Assembly: GCA_963794215.1 (NCBI GenBank)
Contig: CAWCCQ010000007.1
Coordinates: 310,001-374,000 of the forward strand
DNA: 64,000 nt
Direction of reading: 5' to 3'
From: DATKRB01 sp963794215
GTDB taxonomy: Bacteria; Actinomycetota; Acidimicrobiia; Acidimicrobiales; RAAP-2
The position numbers and the translations under genes are program-made. Numbering within the stretch: the stretch's first letter is position 1; every line of letters starts with the position of its first letter. Shown one piece after another: positions 1-8,459 of this stretch. The notes under the pieces were generated by a model that saw only the letters and a list, made by a program, of their open reading frames with translations, did no database searches and was not told the DNA's origin.

Positions 1-494
1 GCGGTCCGTGCCTGTTCAGCCTTGGCGATGGCAGTTGGGAGCTGGTCCGTCTTAACTCCCCTGATCCCCAGCGCGGCCAGTTGGTCCTCACTGAGCGATT
101 CGAGTTCGACCTCCTCGCCGAACACCACTGGCGGGTCGTCGACAAGCTCGAGGAGCCGGCGGGTCACGGGGTCAGGGTGTCGAAGCGTGGGCGCGACCAG
201 GGCCGAGATGGGCTCTTCCAGCCACGTCCCTATACCTTCGGGAACCGGAGACGGCAGCGGCAGGTCCACGAGATCTACCGCCAACCACACGTCCTCACCG
301 GGGGAGAAGGCGACGCCCGGTACTTCGGGCACCTCTGCGCTGCGAAATCGGACATCGTTATAGTCCGCGGTGTCGTGAATTGAGGGGTAGCGCAACGAGG
401 CGTAGGCGTCGAGGAAGTCCAGGAACCGCAGGGAGCGTGCTCGAGCCTGAGCACGCTCCACATGAACGGCCTGACTATTGGCGGTCTCGGTCAT
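1..494 (-). CDS. N-terminal part of a large unidentified protein, possibly AAA/helicase family (runs off left edge)
   Basis: An open frame begins at an ATG at 494-492 and continues without a stop through base 1, so only about 164 N-terminal residues are visible. The start is hydrophilic and helical (FLDFLDAYASLRYPSIHD), followed by a stretch containing WLAVDLVDLPLPSPVPEG. From memory this resembles the N-terminus of very large actinobacterial proteins with an AAA or superfamily-I helicase core, but the diagnostic motifs lie outside the window, so that assignment is a guess. Codon use fits the high-GC background and there are no internal stops, which supports real coding. No membrane segment or signal peptide is visible. 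Confidence 0.55.
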   Translation of the reverse strand, partial: MTETANSQAVHVERAQARARSLRFLDFLDAYASLRYPSIHDTADYNDVRFRSAEVPEVPGVAFSPGEDVWLAVDLVDLPLPSPVPEGIGTWLEEPISALVAPTLRHPDPVTRRLLELVDDPPVVFGEEVELESLSEDQLAALGIRGVKTDQLPTAIAKAEQART

Positions 495-1130
495 GTCCTG
501 TGGATGCTTACCATGCTTCGTCGCCGGTCCTTGGCTCTCGTAATTGTCGACGGCCTCGTGCGCTCTGGTATCAGAGCACGGTTGGACGACGGACGAACTC
601 AACAGCCCGTCGGTGCTCGCGACCTCATGGGATGATGGAACAAAAGAAAGAGTCTGCGACCATTCCGCGAACCCTCGAGACGTCGGGCTGCCGCCGAACA
701 CCGCTCAGGGTCAGGAGCGCGACCAAATCCAGACATCATGAGAAACGTTCTCCCCTCTAGCCCTGCGACTAGGACGGCTAGGTTTGGCGGAACTTCTGGC
801 CTCGAAAGCGGGACTAGCTCCAATCCAGGTAGAGTAGCGGGCATTCCTCCGACGTCCATGGATGGCGGGCGTGACGTCGAAGCGGAGAAGGCAACCGCAC
901 GCCTTCAAGTTCGCCGCCGCTTGGTGCGTCCTCGTTACCGGCGGTGCGTTCGAATCCGTCATCCCCACACGCTTTCGAGGATGCGAACTGAGCCTCCAAA
1001 GGGTTGGATCGCCGAGTGTTCCAACGAGGTCTGCGCCGATTCAGAGGGTCCCCTGCGGCGGGGGGCCTGTCCCCGTACAGGGCCAACACCGTTAGTCGGA
1101 TTTCTTTGGCGGGATGGTCGCCACCACCAC
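495..1130. other. Intergenic stretch with no convincing gene
   Basis: No frame on either strand shows a recognisable domain, a ribosome-binding site with a sensible start, or sustained GC-rich third positions. A short perfect palindrome, GAGAAACGTTCTC, lies near 738-752. The sequence around 943-960 resembles a tRNA T-arm but lacks the rest of a cloverleaf. Confidence 0.4.
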
Positions 1131-1663
1131 TCACGCTTCGAACGCCTCGGGTGGAAGATCGGGAACGCGGCCCAGCCGAAGGGCCTCAATGAACGCCTCC
1201 GGTGGCAGGTAGCGGTGCTTAACGATGTAGTGAAGGATCATCCTCGGCGCTGCGAATACACGGTCGTTCTCTCCTGCGATGCGGATCTCACCGTTTCCAA
1301 CGTCGACCTCTCTCCCACCGACGTATACACAGTCATCCGTTGGTTCCCACTGGATCCACACGGAGCGGACCTCTCCGTTTGGTAACCGCTCGAATCTGCG
1401 CGCAACTCGCACACCCTGCAGCGATGTCGGCCGCGAAGCGAGTTGCGTTTCGACTGGGGCGGACAGATGTCGCAGCTGTGCTTACCTCGGTAGGGGTTTA
1501 CTGGCCTTGTAGCGGGAGTAGCAAGGCGATCTAAGAGGTCAGCTGGGAAGTCACCAGTGGTGAAGGGATGGTCGACCGACAGCCAGCCCACGGCGAGCTC
1601 GCTTTCGGCTCTCCACATTAGACCCCCGTAATCGCACGGAGACGGGTCTGGGAAATAGGTCAT
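1131..1663 (-). pseudogene. Small conserved actinobacterial protein of unknown function, broken by a frameshift
   Basis: The N-terminal part starts at ATG 1663 (MTYFPDPSPCDYGG) and contains VGWLSVDHPFTTGDFP and a Cys pair in HSCDIC. The C-terminal part lies in another frame down to the stop at 1131 and contains GNGEIRI and ILHYIVKHRYLPPEAFIEAL. In the family I recall (a DUF7919-like group in Streptomyces and relatives) these blocks occur in this order in one polypeptide of about 150-175 residues. The two frames overlap around 1400-1480, so one indel there would restore a single protein. Function is unknown. It may be a decayed gene or carry a sequencing error. Confidence 0.6.
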
Positions 1664-1783
1664 TCGATCAGTCTTGTCCGAAACGGGCGGCTTGCCGGGA
1701 TGCTCGGGGAACGATCTCAGCGTGAGACAAAGGAACTACCGGCCAGAGCAGGCATCTCGGCCTTCCGCGTAGACTCACCAGCC

Positions 1784-2620
1784 GTGGAACCCACTATCGC
1801 CCGCAAGGTCTCGCGTACCGTCAACCCGCTCGCGTCAATCGTATTTCTGGCGCCTGAGGCGGCCAAGGCCTACGCCGATGCCGGCCTGCCAAAGGGTCGG
1901 ATGGGGTACTTCGCCGGGCGCGCGGCGCCCATGGGGGCGGTAACCGCCGAGGTCGTTGTTGCTACCTTCTACAACTTCCAGCCCGGCTTGGTCCGATCGG
2001 TGATCCCCGAGGCCTGGTCCTACGCATCGCCGGCGACGATCCTCGAGCATCGGCTGTCGGCGGTCGACGCCTCGCTTCGCCGGGTGCTCGGTGACGACGT
2101 GCTCACCGGCCCCGAGATGAAAGAAGCGTCCGCTCTCGCTCACATTGCGGCCGAGTCTTGCGCTCCCGAGGCCCGAGCGCTCTATGCCGGGCACGCGTCG
2201 CTGCCGTGGCCCGACGCTGTGCACCTCCAGCTGTGGCACACGCTCACGCTGCTGAGGGAGTATCGCGGCGACGGGCATCTCATGGCCTTGCAGATTGCCG
2301 ACTACTCCGGCTGCCAGGCGATCGCCATGCACCAGGCGGTCGGCGAGGTGCCCGCCACGTTCGCCGCCTCTCGCGGGTGGACCGACGACCAGTGGGCCGA
2401 GGCGTTCGACGGGCTGCGCTCACGCGGTCTGGTCGACGACGAGGGCGTGGCGACCGGGGCTGGCCGAGCATCTCGCGAGGCGGTGGAGCACCAGACCGAC
2501 CTGCTGTCGATCGCCCCTTGGGAGAGACTCGGAGAGGACGCCACCCTTCGCCTGCGGATCCTGGTACGGCCTATGTCCGCGGCCATCGCCGCTGACATGC
2601 TGTTACCCCAGGCCTCCTAG
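1784..2620 (+). CDS. SCO6745-family protein (uncharacterised)
   Basis: About 278 residues from GTG 1784. The protein carries the hallmarks of the actinobacterial SCO6745 family: GYFAGRAAPMGAV, VVVATFYNF, PEMKEASALA, LWHTLTLLREYRGDGH, and a C-terminal helical part with RGWTDDQWAEAFDGLRSRGLV that looks like a winged helix. The biochemical role of the family is not known. An upstream ATG at 1700 is in frame, but the extra 28 residues look unlike the family; a TAGACT box at 1770-1775 ends 8 nt before GTG 1784, the geometry of a leaderless transcript, so I prefer 1784. A second, more diverged member lies at 3908, with two SnoaL-like genes between them. Confidence 0.8.
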   Translation: MEPTIARKVSRTVNPLASIVFLAPEAAKAYADAGLPKGRMGYFAGRAAPMGAVTAEVVVATFYNFQPGLVRSVIPEAWSYASPATILEHRLSAVDASLRRVLGDDVLTGPEMKEASALAHIAAESCAPEARALYAGHASLPWPDAVHLQLWHTLTLLREYRGDGHLMALQIADYSGCQAIAMHQAVGEVPATFAASRGWTDDQWAEAFDGLRSRGLVDDEGVATGAGRASREAVEHQTDLLSIAPWERLGEDATLRLRILVRPMSAAIAADMLLPQAS

Positions 2621-2834
2621 GGACCCCCCGGACCGGCAACGCGGCCTTCGACGATCTCAAGTCGTGCAGGGGGCACCGCTCGCCCGGGTGGGTTAGCCAG
2701 AGGAGATCGCCGCGGCAGTGCTCGCCATGGTCAAGTCCCGGTACACGGCGGCGTGCTGATGGCCGACGAAGCATGCTCCGGGGTCATGGCCCGACGCCTC
2801 GCCCCACGAGCGATCCGCACCTAACATCAAAGAT

Positions 2835-3382
2835 ATGACCGATGACGTCACTCACATGCTCGACAGCTACGCCATTCGCGAACTGGCCCAGCGCTACGCG
2901 GTGGCGGTCAGCTTCGCCGATGTGGACGCTATCGCCGAGCTTTTTTGACCCAGCTGTCGACAGCGGCCCATTCGGAGCCGGCCGGGATGGGACGAAGGCC
3001 TTCTACGCCAACTTCTTCGCCCTCCGCAAGGAGCACGCCTTCCTGCAGGTCGGCACTCATCAGGTCGACCTGATCAGTGACGACACCGCGTCCGGGGTGT
3101 TGCTTCACCAGGTCGTGGACTGGCGCCCCGGGAAAGGGATGGAGCGATGTCATGGTCTGCTACTTCGACACCTACAAGAAGACTGACGGGCGCTGGGGTT
3201 TCCTTCACCGGCGCGAGACGATCCATGCGGTGATGGAGCCCCACACTGACGAGGTGGCGATCAGCCCACCTGCGGAAGGTCAAGCTGTGACGAACCGGAC
3301 CGGCAATCCGAGGGCCTGGGACTACTGGCCCAGATGGAAGGAAAAGGTGGCGGGTGGCCTACTCGGTGTTCGGCCGAGCTGA
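2835..3382 (+). pseudogene. SnoaL-like / NTF2-fold protein with two frameshifts
   Basis: Translation from ATG 2835 gives a typical SnoaL-like start (YAIRELAQRYAVAVSFADVDAIAELF) and then stops just after a T6 run at 2940-2945. With one T fewer the frame continues through GTKAFYANFFALRKEHAFLQVGTHQVDLIS to VVDWRPGKG. A second shift near 3133 (GGGAAAGGGATGG) is needed to continue with MVCYFDTYKKTDGRWGF and end at 3382. With both repaired the protein is about 180 residues and paralogous to the next gene. SnoaL-like proteins are small cone-shaped barrels that bind or isomerise small hydrophobic substrates; the substrate here is unknown. A TAACAT box 7 nt before the ATG suggests a leaderless promoter. 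Both breaks fall in or beside homopolymers, so sequencing error is likely. Confidence 0.7.
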
Positions 3383-3395
3383 GGCGAGCGATCTC

Positions 3396-3911
3396 ATGGA
3401 CCGCGATAGGGAGCTGACCGAACTACTGGATCGTGAGCAGATCCGCCAGCTCGCCATTCGTTACTCCTTCGCCGCCGACAGCCGTGACTACGACGCGCTC
3501 GTCGAGCTGTTCGACGCCGAAGTCGACAACGGCGGGTGGGGCAAGGGGCGCGAGTCGACTCGGGCCTACTACGAGCACCTGCTGGGAAAGCCCGACGACG
3601 GTCGTGCCGGCCTGGTCGCCCATCTGATCTCGAACCATCAGATCGATTTCGTAGACGACGCCCACGCCGAAGGCCTGTGCTACGTGCGGGCCACTGCCGG
3701 TCTCGGCGAACGGTGGACAGAGATCGTTGCCCTCTATCTCGACGAGTACGTAAAGCGCAAGGGACGGTGGTACTTCGTCCGTCGCCGACCGCACGACCTG
3801 CAGCGCTTCTCGACCGAGGGGCCACAGTCGATCGGCAAGCTCTCACTCGCCGACGCGTGGGAGGAGAACCGGGCTCGCGAAGCTCGCCGGCGCGAGCGTG
3901 GTGGCGGATGA
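3396..3911 (+). CDS. SnoaL-like / NTF2-fold protein
   Basis: A 171-residue protein starting at ATG 3396, preferred over an upstream in-frame ATG at 3354 because GAGGCGAG at 3381-3388 is a good ribosome-binding site. The N-terminus (LLDREQIRQLAIRYSFAADSRDYDALVELFDAEVD) is the standard SnoaL-like opening. The body contains HLISNHQIDFVDDAHAEGLCY and ends in the strand-rich segment RWYFVRRRPHDLQRF, then a charged tail. It is a paralogue of the broken gene just upstream and overlaps the next gene by 4 nt (ATGA), so the three are probably cotranscribed. The specific reaction cannot be read from sequence; ketosteroid isomerase-like, dehydratase or binding roles all occur in this fold. Confidence 0.8.
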   Translation: MDRDRELTELLDREQIRQLAIRYSFAADSRDYDALVELFDAEVDNGGWGKGRESTRAYYEHLLGKPDDGRAGLVAHLISNHQIDFVDDAHAEGLCYVRATAGLGERWTEIVALYLDEYVKRKGRWYFVRRRPHDLQRFSTEGPQSIGKLSLADAWEENRAREARRRERGGG

Positions 3912-4799
3912 GTAGTCTGCACGTCTCGCGTGCCATGTGGCGCACGATGGACACGCTCCACGGCATCGTCTACTACGCGCCTGAGGGTCCGGAGATATAC
4001 GGCGCGCTCGGCATCACCGGCCGGGCCGGCTACTTCGCTTCGCGAGGAGCAGCCCTGGGCCGGGTGCCCGGGCCGGTGGTGAACGCCGCCTTCTTCGGCC
4101 ACCATCTGACCTTAGTGAACCGCCACGTGCCGCGGGTGTGGGACATCGCCAGCCCGGAGCGCATGATCGAGGCCCGTTTCGAGGTCGCCGCTCTGGCTTT
4201 CGAGCGGACGATGCCCGACGTTCTCAACGGTGCCGAGATGAAGGAAGCGGCCGCACTCGCCATGGAGGCGTGCTCGGCATGCACGCCCGATGCGCGGCCG
4301 CTCTTCGCCGGGAACCAGGCCATCCCTTTTCCGGAGGAGCCTCACCTGGCGCTCTGGCATGCCACCACCCAGCTCCGCGAGCACAGGGGCGACGGCCACA
4401 ACGCGGTGAACATCGCCATGGGTCTGAATGCTGGTCAGACGCTGGCGTTGCACGCGGCTGAGCTCGGCCCGTCTGGCGAGGGGCTGAAGCGAACCAGAGA
4501 ATGGCCCGATGACGAATGGGCCGCCGCCCAGGAAGGTCCTCCGGGAGAAAGGTCTGCTCGACGGCAAGAGTCAACTGACTGACTCCGGTCGGGCCTTGAG
4601 AGCCCGGATCGAGGAGCTGACAGACGAGACGGCGGCCGCTCCCTACCGCCAAATTGGTGAGGACAGGGCGCAGCACCTGCGCTCGCTCATCCGACCGTTC
4701 TCTCAAGCGGTGGCCGCCTCGGGCACGTTCGGACCGCCGTCGGACCCGAAGGAGATGGCCAAATGGGGAATCCCTCTGATCAGCGACGAGTCCCTATGA
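3908..4799 (+). CDS. Second SCO6745-family protein, frameshifted near its C-terminus
   Basis: It starts at ATG 3908, overlapping the upstream stop by ATGA. The family blocks GYFASRGAALGRVP, NGAEMKEAAALAMEA, PLFAGNQAIPFPEEPHLALWHATTQLREHRGDGH and TREWPDDEWAAA are present in one frame up to about 4530. The last part (KVLREKGLLDGKSQLTDSGR ... WGIPLISDESL) continues in another frame to the stop at 4799, so one indel lies at about 4515-4533. Repaired length is about 296 residues, normal for the family. Some positions differ from the first copy, for example the segment usually reading ATFYNF is NAAFFGHH here, so the paralogues may have diverged in function. The alternation with SnoaL-like genes suggests a common pathway, which is not identified. 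Confidence 0.72.
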
Positions 4800-5109
4800 C
4801 ACCTACGTGACGGTGAGCCACCCCGACTGCTCATCGTTTAGCGAAGGTGTCGGATCGTTGAGCCATGTTCGTCGAACGCGGGTTGGCGGGCCTGGCGTAG
4901 GGCTTGGTATACGGCGTACCTAAAGGGGGTGGCCAAGGGCCGGGTGCTCGTCGGCGCCGCGCATCAGAATGGCCCCGGCTCGCGAAAACGTGGGTGGGCG
5001 AGCGAGGTTCGTATTGTTGGAACCAGGGACCACCCGATTCCTTGACCAGCAACAACGTAGATCGTGGTACACGGTGCACGAACCGCCTCTCGCGGTCTGC
5101 GAAGGGGGA
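4800..5109. other. Intergenic region holding one copy of a 22-nt repeat
   Basis: No gene is supported on either strand. Bases 5011-5033 contain GTATTGTTGGAACCAG followed by GGACCAC; almost the same string occurs at 7074-7095. The region separates the SCO6745/SnoaL set from the convergent methyltransferase gene. Confidence 0.4.
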
Positions 5110-5898
5110 CTATCGAGAGCAAGCGGTGATCCAGTCGAATTCGGAGGTGACGCGGATCCCGACTCCGGGAACGTGCATGGGTTCGATGACGCTGCGCAAA
5201 GCGTCGCAGAAGTCGTCGAGGCCGACTGCCCGTATCGCCGGGACCGAGGGACCGGCCGCGACGAGCGCGCGGACGGCGATTTCGTTATTCGTTGACGACG
5301 GTGACGGTCCCCGCTCGAGGCGTTCGAACCCAGTGGCCTTTAACATGTCCTCGATCACATTCTGGGTGTCGCCGTGTTCCACGTTGGCCGCGGCGTGGGA
5401 GGCTTCTGAGAGCTCGATCACCTTGACGAAGTACGGCATGAGGCCGAGGTGCTCGAACTGGCCCCAGAAGGTCAGGCCGAGCCGGCCTCCCGGAGCCAGT
5501 ACCCGGCGCGCTTCGAGCAGGGCCCCCTCGCAGCCTTTCCAGATCCCGTTGAAGCTGGTCGCCGCATCGAAGGACGCGTCGGGGAACGGCAGGGCGAACA
5601 TGTCACCCACACGGAAGTCGCCCTTCGGCGTGCGGGCTCGGGCGATGGTCACGAGGGCCTCAGAGGCGTCGATGCCCGAGACGGCTGCGCCACGCTCGCT
5701 CGCCAAGTGCGCGGCGAAGCCTGACCCGCAGGCGATGTCCACCAACCGCGTGCCATCGGCGACAGCGAGTTGGTCGAAGACCGCCCGGTTGGCCGATCGG
5801 GCGTAGGGCTCCCAGAGGTACGCCCAGTCGGCTGCCCGGCCTCCCCAGGCCTCCCCGGCCTCCCGCCAGTCGTGGCTCGTTGTCGTTTGCTGGACCAT
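5110..5898 (-). CDS. Class I SAM-dependent methyltransferase
   Basis: A 262-residue cytosolic protein starting at ATG 5898 behind a strong AAGGAGGT ribosome-binding site. Motif I is RLVDIACGSGFAAHLA (about residues 51-66), followed by an acidic residue at the end of strand 2 (SGIDAS), then GDMFALPFPDASFDAATSFNGIW and LAPGGRLGLTFWG, the usual order for a Rossmann-fold methyltransferase of the Methyltransf_11/25 type. The substrate cannot be inferred. It is divergent from a TetR-type regulator at 5983, and the 84-bp gap contains a perfect 12-bp palindrome, so TetR repression of this gene is a reasonable inference. Confidence 0.85.
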   Translation of the reverse strand: MVQQTTTSHDWREAGEAWGGRAADWAYLWEPYARSANRAVFDQLAVADGTRLVDIACGSGFAAHLASERGAAVSGIDASEALVTIARARTPKGDFRVGDMFALPFPDASFDAATSFNGIWKGCEGALLEARRVLAPGGRLGLTFWGQFEHLGLMPYFVKVIELSEASHAAANVEHGDTQNVIEDMLKATGFERLERGPSPSSTNNEIAVRALVAAGPSVPAIRAVGLDDFCDALRSVIEPMHVPGVGIRVTSEFDWITACSR

Positions 5899-5932
5899 GG
5901 TGACCTCCTTAGACCAACGGTCGTACAGCTCT

Positions 5933-5944
5933 GGACGATCGTCC
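5933..5944. promoter_or_regulatory. Putative TetR operator
   Basis: GGACGATCGTCC is a perfect 12-bp palindrome in the gap between the divergent methyltransferase and TetR genes. A second, shorter dyad, GACC-AAC-GGTC, lies close by at about 5911-5921. Two dyads between a TetR gene and its divergent neighbour are typical of an autoregulated operator; binding itself is inference. Confidence 0.5.
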
Positions 5945-5982
5945 GTCTAGCCTGGAACGGGAGTCATAAGGACCGAGAGCCG

Positions 5983-6613
5983 ATGGCAGACGAGCAGGGA
6001 CGAACAGCCAAGCAAACCCGAGCGCCGGGGGACCGGGCGCGGGCTCGGATCGTGGAGCATGCGGCGCGCCTCGCAACCATCGAAGGGCTTGAGGGGTTGT
6101 CGATCGGCCGGCTGGCCGAGGCCAGCGGTGTGGCGAAGAGCAGCGTTCATGCGCTCTTCGGTTCGAAAGAGGAGCTGCAGCTGGCCACCATCAACGCGGC
6201 GCGGGAGAACTTCATCGCCGAGGTCGTCGGACCGGCGCTCGCCGCGACCTCGCCGGGTCGTGAGCGGCTCCTCGCGCTCTGCGAGGGGTACCTGTCCTAT
6301 GTCGAGCGGCGAGTCTTCCCCGGAGGGTGCTTCTTCGTGGCCGCATCAGACCGAGGTTGGAGCGCAGCCTGGACGCGTACACGACGAAGTCGCCCGCGTT
6401 CAGCAGCAACGGCGCGACCTCCTTCTTCAAGAGGCCCACGCTGCCGCCGAAAAAAGGGAGATGACCGCCGCCGACGAGCCCGCACAGCTCGCCTTCGAAC
6501 TCGGAGTGATCCTTGCCGGGACTGACATCGTCGCCATCCTCCACGATGACCCCGGTGCTGTTTCCCGTGGTCGAGCCGCGGTGGTGTCCCGCCTCAAAGG
6601 TCCTCAGAACTGA
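5983..6613 (+). CDS. TetR/AcrR-family transcriptional regulator, one frameshift
   Basis: It starts at ATG 5983. The N-terminal domain has the TetR helix-turn-helix GLSIGRLAEASGVAKSSVHALFGSKEEL (about residues 36-64). The ligand-binding domain follows in the same frame to GGCFFVAAS (about residue 120), then continues in another frame through EVGAQPGRVHDEVARV and LAFELGVILAGTDIVAILHDDPG to the stop at 6613. The indel lies at about 6343-6360. Repaired length is about 210 residues, normal for the family, with a TetR_C_6-like C-terminus. The inducer is unknown. Its likely targets are itself and the divergent methyltransferase. Confidence 0.75.
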
Positions 6614-7179
6614 CGAGGCCGTGACGCTGCCCACGACTGCAAGGATCCGGCATGTCGATGTGGACGACGGCGGATCGGCCGCCGAGTTGCTTCTCCCAGA
6701 TGCTGTGCAACGAGAAGCAACCGCCTCCGAGTCCGCTGAGGTCTCGCAATCCATGTGGATGTCCGGACCGGGAATGATCGGTCCGCGGTTCAATTTCACA
6801 ATTTGGGTTTGTCGAAATTTCGATTGCAGGCGATTGCGCCGCATCTCGCTCCCTCAGGATTCGGTCCGCTCGGTTTCTCATCAGTTGACGTTCTCGCAGT
6901 AACTACAATCGCGGTGTAGCCCATGGTGAACCTGCCGTCGGCGTTCTCCGAGGTGCCGTTTGCTCCGCTTCGCTCACCGAACGTGAGACCGCTCGCCGTG
7001 CGTCCTCCCCCGCATCGGAGGATGGAGTCAACCCAGGTCGATCAGTGGCTCTGCGATGATCGGTGCGCGGTTGGTATTGTTGGAACCAGGACCACGTGAG
7101 CGGGCTCGAACCGGCGACGTAGTGCAACGCCACCGCTTACGTTCAACGACGCGTTTGATCCGACTGGTCCACGGTGGAC
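6614..7179. other. Intergenic region; second copy of the 22-nt repeat
   Basis: No coding frame on either strand is convincing. Bases 7074-7095 repeat GTATTGTTGGAACCAG plus GACCAC, the string also found at 5011-5033. The AT-richer stretch at 6790-6840 differs from its surroundings but has no recognisable feature. Confidence 0.35.
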
Positions 7180-7386
7180 CTACCTATCACGGAGCGGGCG
7201 GCCTGGGCGACGGGGATGGGTGCGACTCCAATGTTCGATTTTCTCACGTGACCAGACCCGGCCAATGGCTAGTTCGGCCTCCGGGTCGGGGAAGTCGTAG
7301 TAGGCGGAAATCAGTTGGTGTACCCGCTGCTGAGACACACCCAGGAACGCAGCGATCTCGGGCACGCTCACCAGATGGTGCGTCAC
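7180..7386 (-). CDS. Small helix-turn-helix DNA-binding protein
   Basis: A 68-residue protein from a GTG start at 7386. LVSVPEIAAFLGVSQQRVHQLISAYYDFPDP is a complete MerR/AlpA-like helix-turn-helix, followed by ELAIGRVWSREKIEHWSRTHPRRPGRP, the pattern of small actinobacterial excisionase-like or regulator proteins. A TACCCT box lies 7 nt upstream of the GTG, a leaderless-type promoter. It is divergent from the recombinase-like/transposase pair, and a perfect 21-bp palindrome lies between them; it may repress that pair or act as an excisionase-type factor. Both roles are inference. Confidence 0.75.
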   Translation of the reverse strand: MTHHLVSVPEIAAFLGVSQQRVHQLISAYYDFPDPEAELAIGRVWSREKIEHWSRTHPRRPGRPLRDR

Positions 7387-7424
7387 GCGCCGGAGGGTAG
7401 TCGAATATCTTGACGGGGCTCAAG

Positions 7425-7445
7425 CTATTCAATACTATTGAATAG
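7425..7445. promoter_or_regulatory. Perfect 10+1+10 bp palindrome, putative operator
   Basis: CTATTCAATA-C-TATTGAATAG is a perfect inverted repeat with a one-base centre, very AT-rich in a GC-rich background. It lies between the divergent HTH gene (start 7386) and the recombinase-like gene (start 7517). It is a good candidate binding site for the HTH protein or for the transposition machinery. Confidence 0.5.
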
Positions 7446-7456
7446 AGACAAGATAT

Positions 7457-7487
7457 GGCCCGGGCGGTGCGTCAACACCCCCGGGCC
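7457..7487 (+). terminator. Strong GC hairpin upstream of the recombinase-like gene
   Basis: GGCCCGGGCGGTG pairs with CACCCCCGGGCC across a 6-nt loop, with one bulge. TTTT follows 13 nt later (7499-7502), just before the ribosome-binding site of the next gene. It could act as a terminator shielding the mobile genes from readthrough, or as an attenuator. Confidence 0.4.
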
Positions 7488-7516
7488 GTGGCCAAGACCT
7501 TTTGGGAGGTCCTGAC

Positions 7517-8459
7517 GTGCCCAACAATACGAGCGCGGCTGAGTGGTGCGAAGACGACCACGATGCCGACTCGCTTGCCAGATTTCGGCCGCGGTTGGTC
7601 GAAGCCGCAGCCTGGCCGAAGGTGGCGCCGGCTGTTGGCTCAATGGTCCGACGACTCAGCCTCGTCGAGGTCGGCCAGCGCGTGCCGGACCGTTCGTGTC
7701 TTAGCGCGCTTGGCCGAGTGGGCCCATGGGGAAGGGCTCTCGCTCGATCCGGAAGTTTTGCTGGATCCCGACACCGTCGAGCGGTTCATTGAGGGTGGAT
7801 TGGCTCACGACCGTTCCCGTGCCACCTACCGTTCGGTGCTCCGACGGGTAGGGCCACTACTAACCGAGCGTGCGCCATGGGAGCCTCGGCCGGCCGCAGT
7901 TCCCCGGCGACAGGTCGCTCCTCCCTACTCCGACCGAGAGGTTGAGCAGCTTCGGAGCGACGCCAGTCGTCAACCCACGGCCTACCGTCAACGAGCGGCG
8001 AGGGCGCTTCTGGCCTTGGGCCTGGGTGCAGGTCTCGACGGACGATGGGTCACCCGGGTGGCGGCCGGGGACGTCGAACGCCGAGACGGGGTCGCCGCCG
8101 TCAGGGTGGGGGAGCCGTCGCCCCGAGCCGTACCGGTGCTGAGGACTTGGGAAGCCGAGGTCCTCGAACTGGTCGCCACCGCGGGAGACGAGTACCTGGT
8201 CGGCGGCCACTCGACCGCACGGAATCGGGCCAGTTCGCTGACTGAGCGCCTCGTCATACCCCGTGGACACCCACGGCTCTCGGCTTCTCGTCTCCGCTCA
8301 ACCTGGCTCCTTTGGCACCTCAACGCCGGGACCCGCCTGCCCGAACTGGCAGCTGCTGCGGGGCTCCAAGGCGTGACCGTGCTGTCCGATCTGTTGGCCT
8401 TTGTCGAGCCCATGCCGCAGGCCCGAGCCCTGACCATGCTGCGAGGCGCGTCACGTTGA
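7517..8459 (+). CDS. Degenerate tyrosine-recombinase-like accessory gene, frameshifted near its N-terminus
   Basis: The start is GTG 7517, placed 6 nt after GGGAGGT. The first 45-50 residues (EWCEDDHDADSLARFRPRL ... GSMVRRLS) are in one frame; after an indel at about 7655-7685 the frame changes and runs from VRVLARLAEWAHGEGLSLDP to the stop at 8459. The C-terminal half looks like a tyrosine-recombinase catalytic domain (ARALLALGLGAGLDGRWVTRV, then LSASRLRSTWLLWHLNAG), but the box-I arginine is replaced (GLD instead of GLR) and no terminal tyrosine is present. It is therefore probably not a recombinase by itself. Its stop overlaps the transposase start (TGATG), so the two are translationally coupled and probably work together. 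Confidence 0.65.

Noticed and set aside
931..962. T-arm-like sequence GTGCGTTCGAATCCGTC suggesting a tRNA
   Set aside because: No anticodon arm, D-arm or matching acceptor strand is present upstream.
738..1385. Long plus-strand open frame of about 215 codons
   Set aside because: It lies opposite the broken conserved gene at 1131-1663 and has no recognisable motif; a GC-rich shadow frame.
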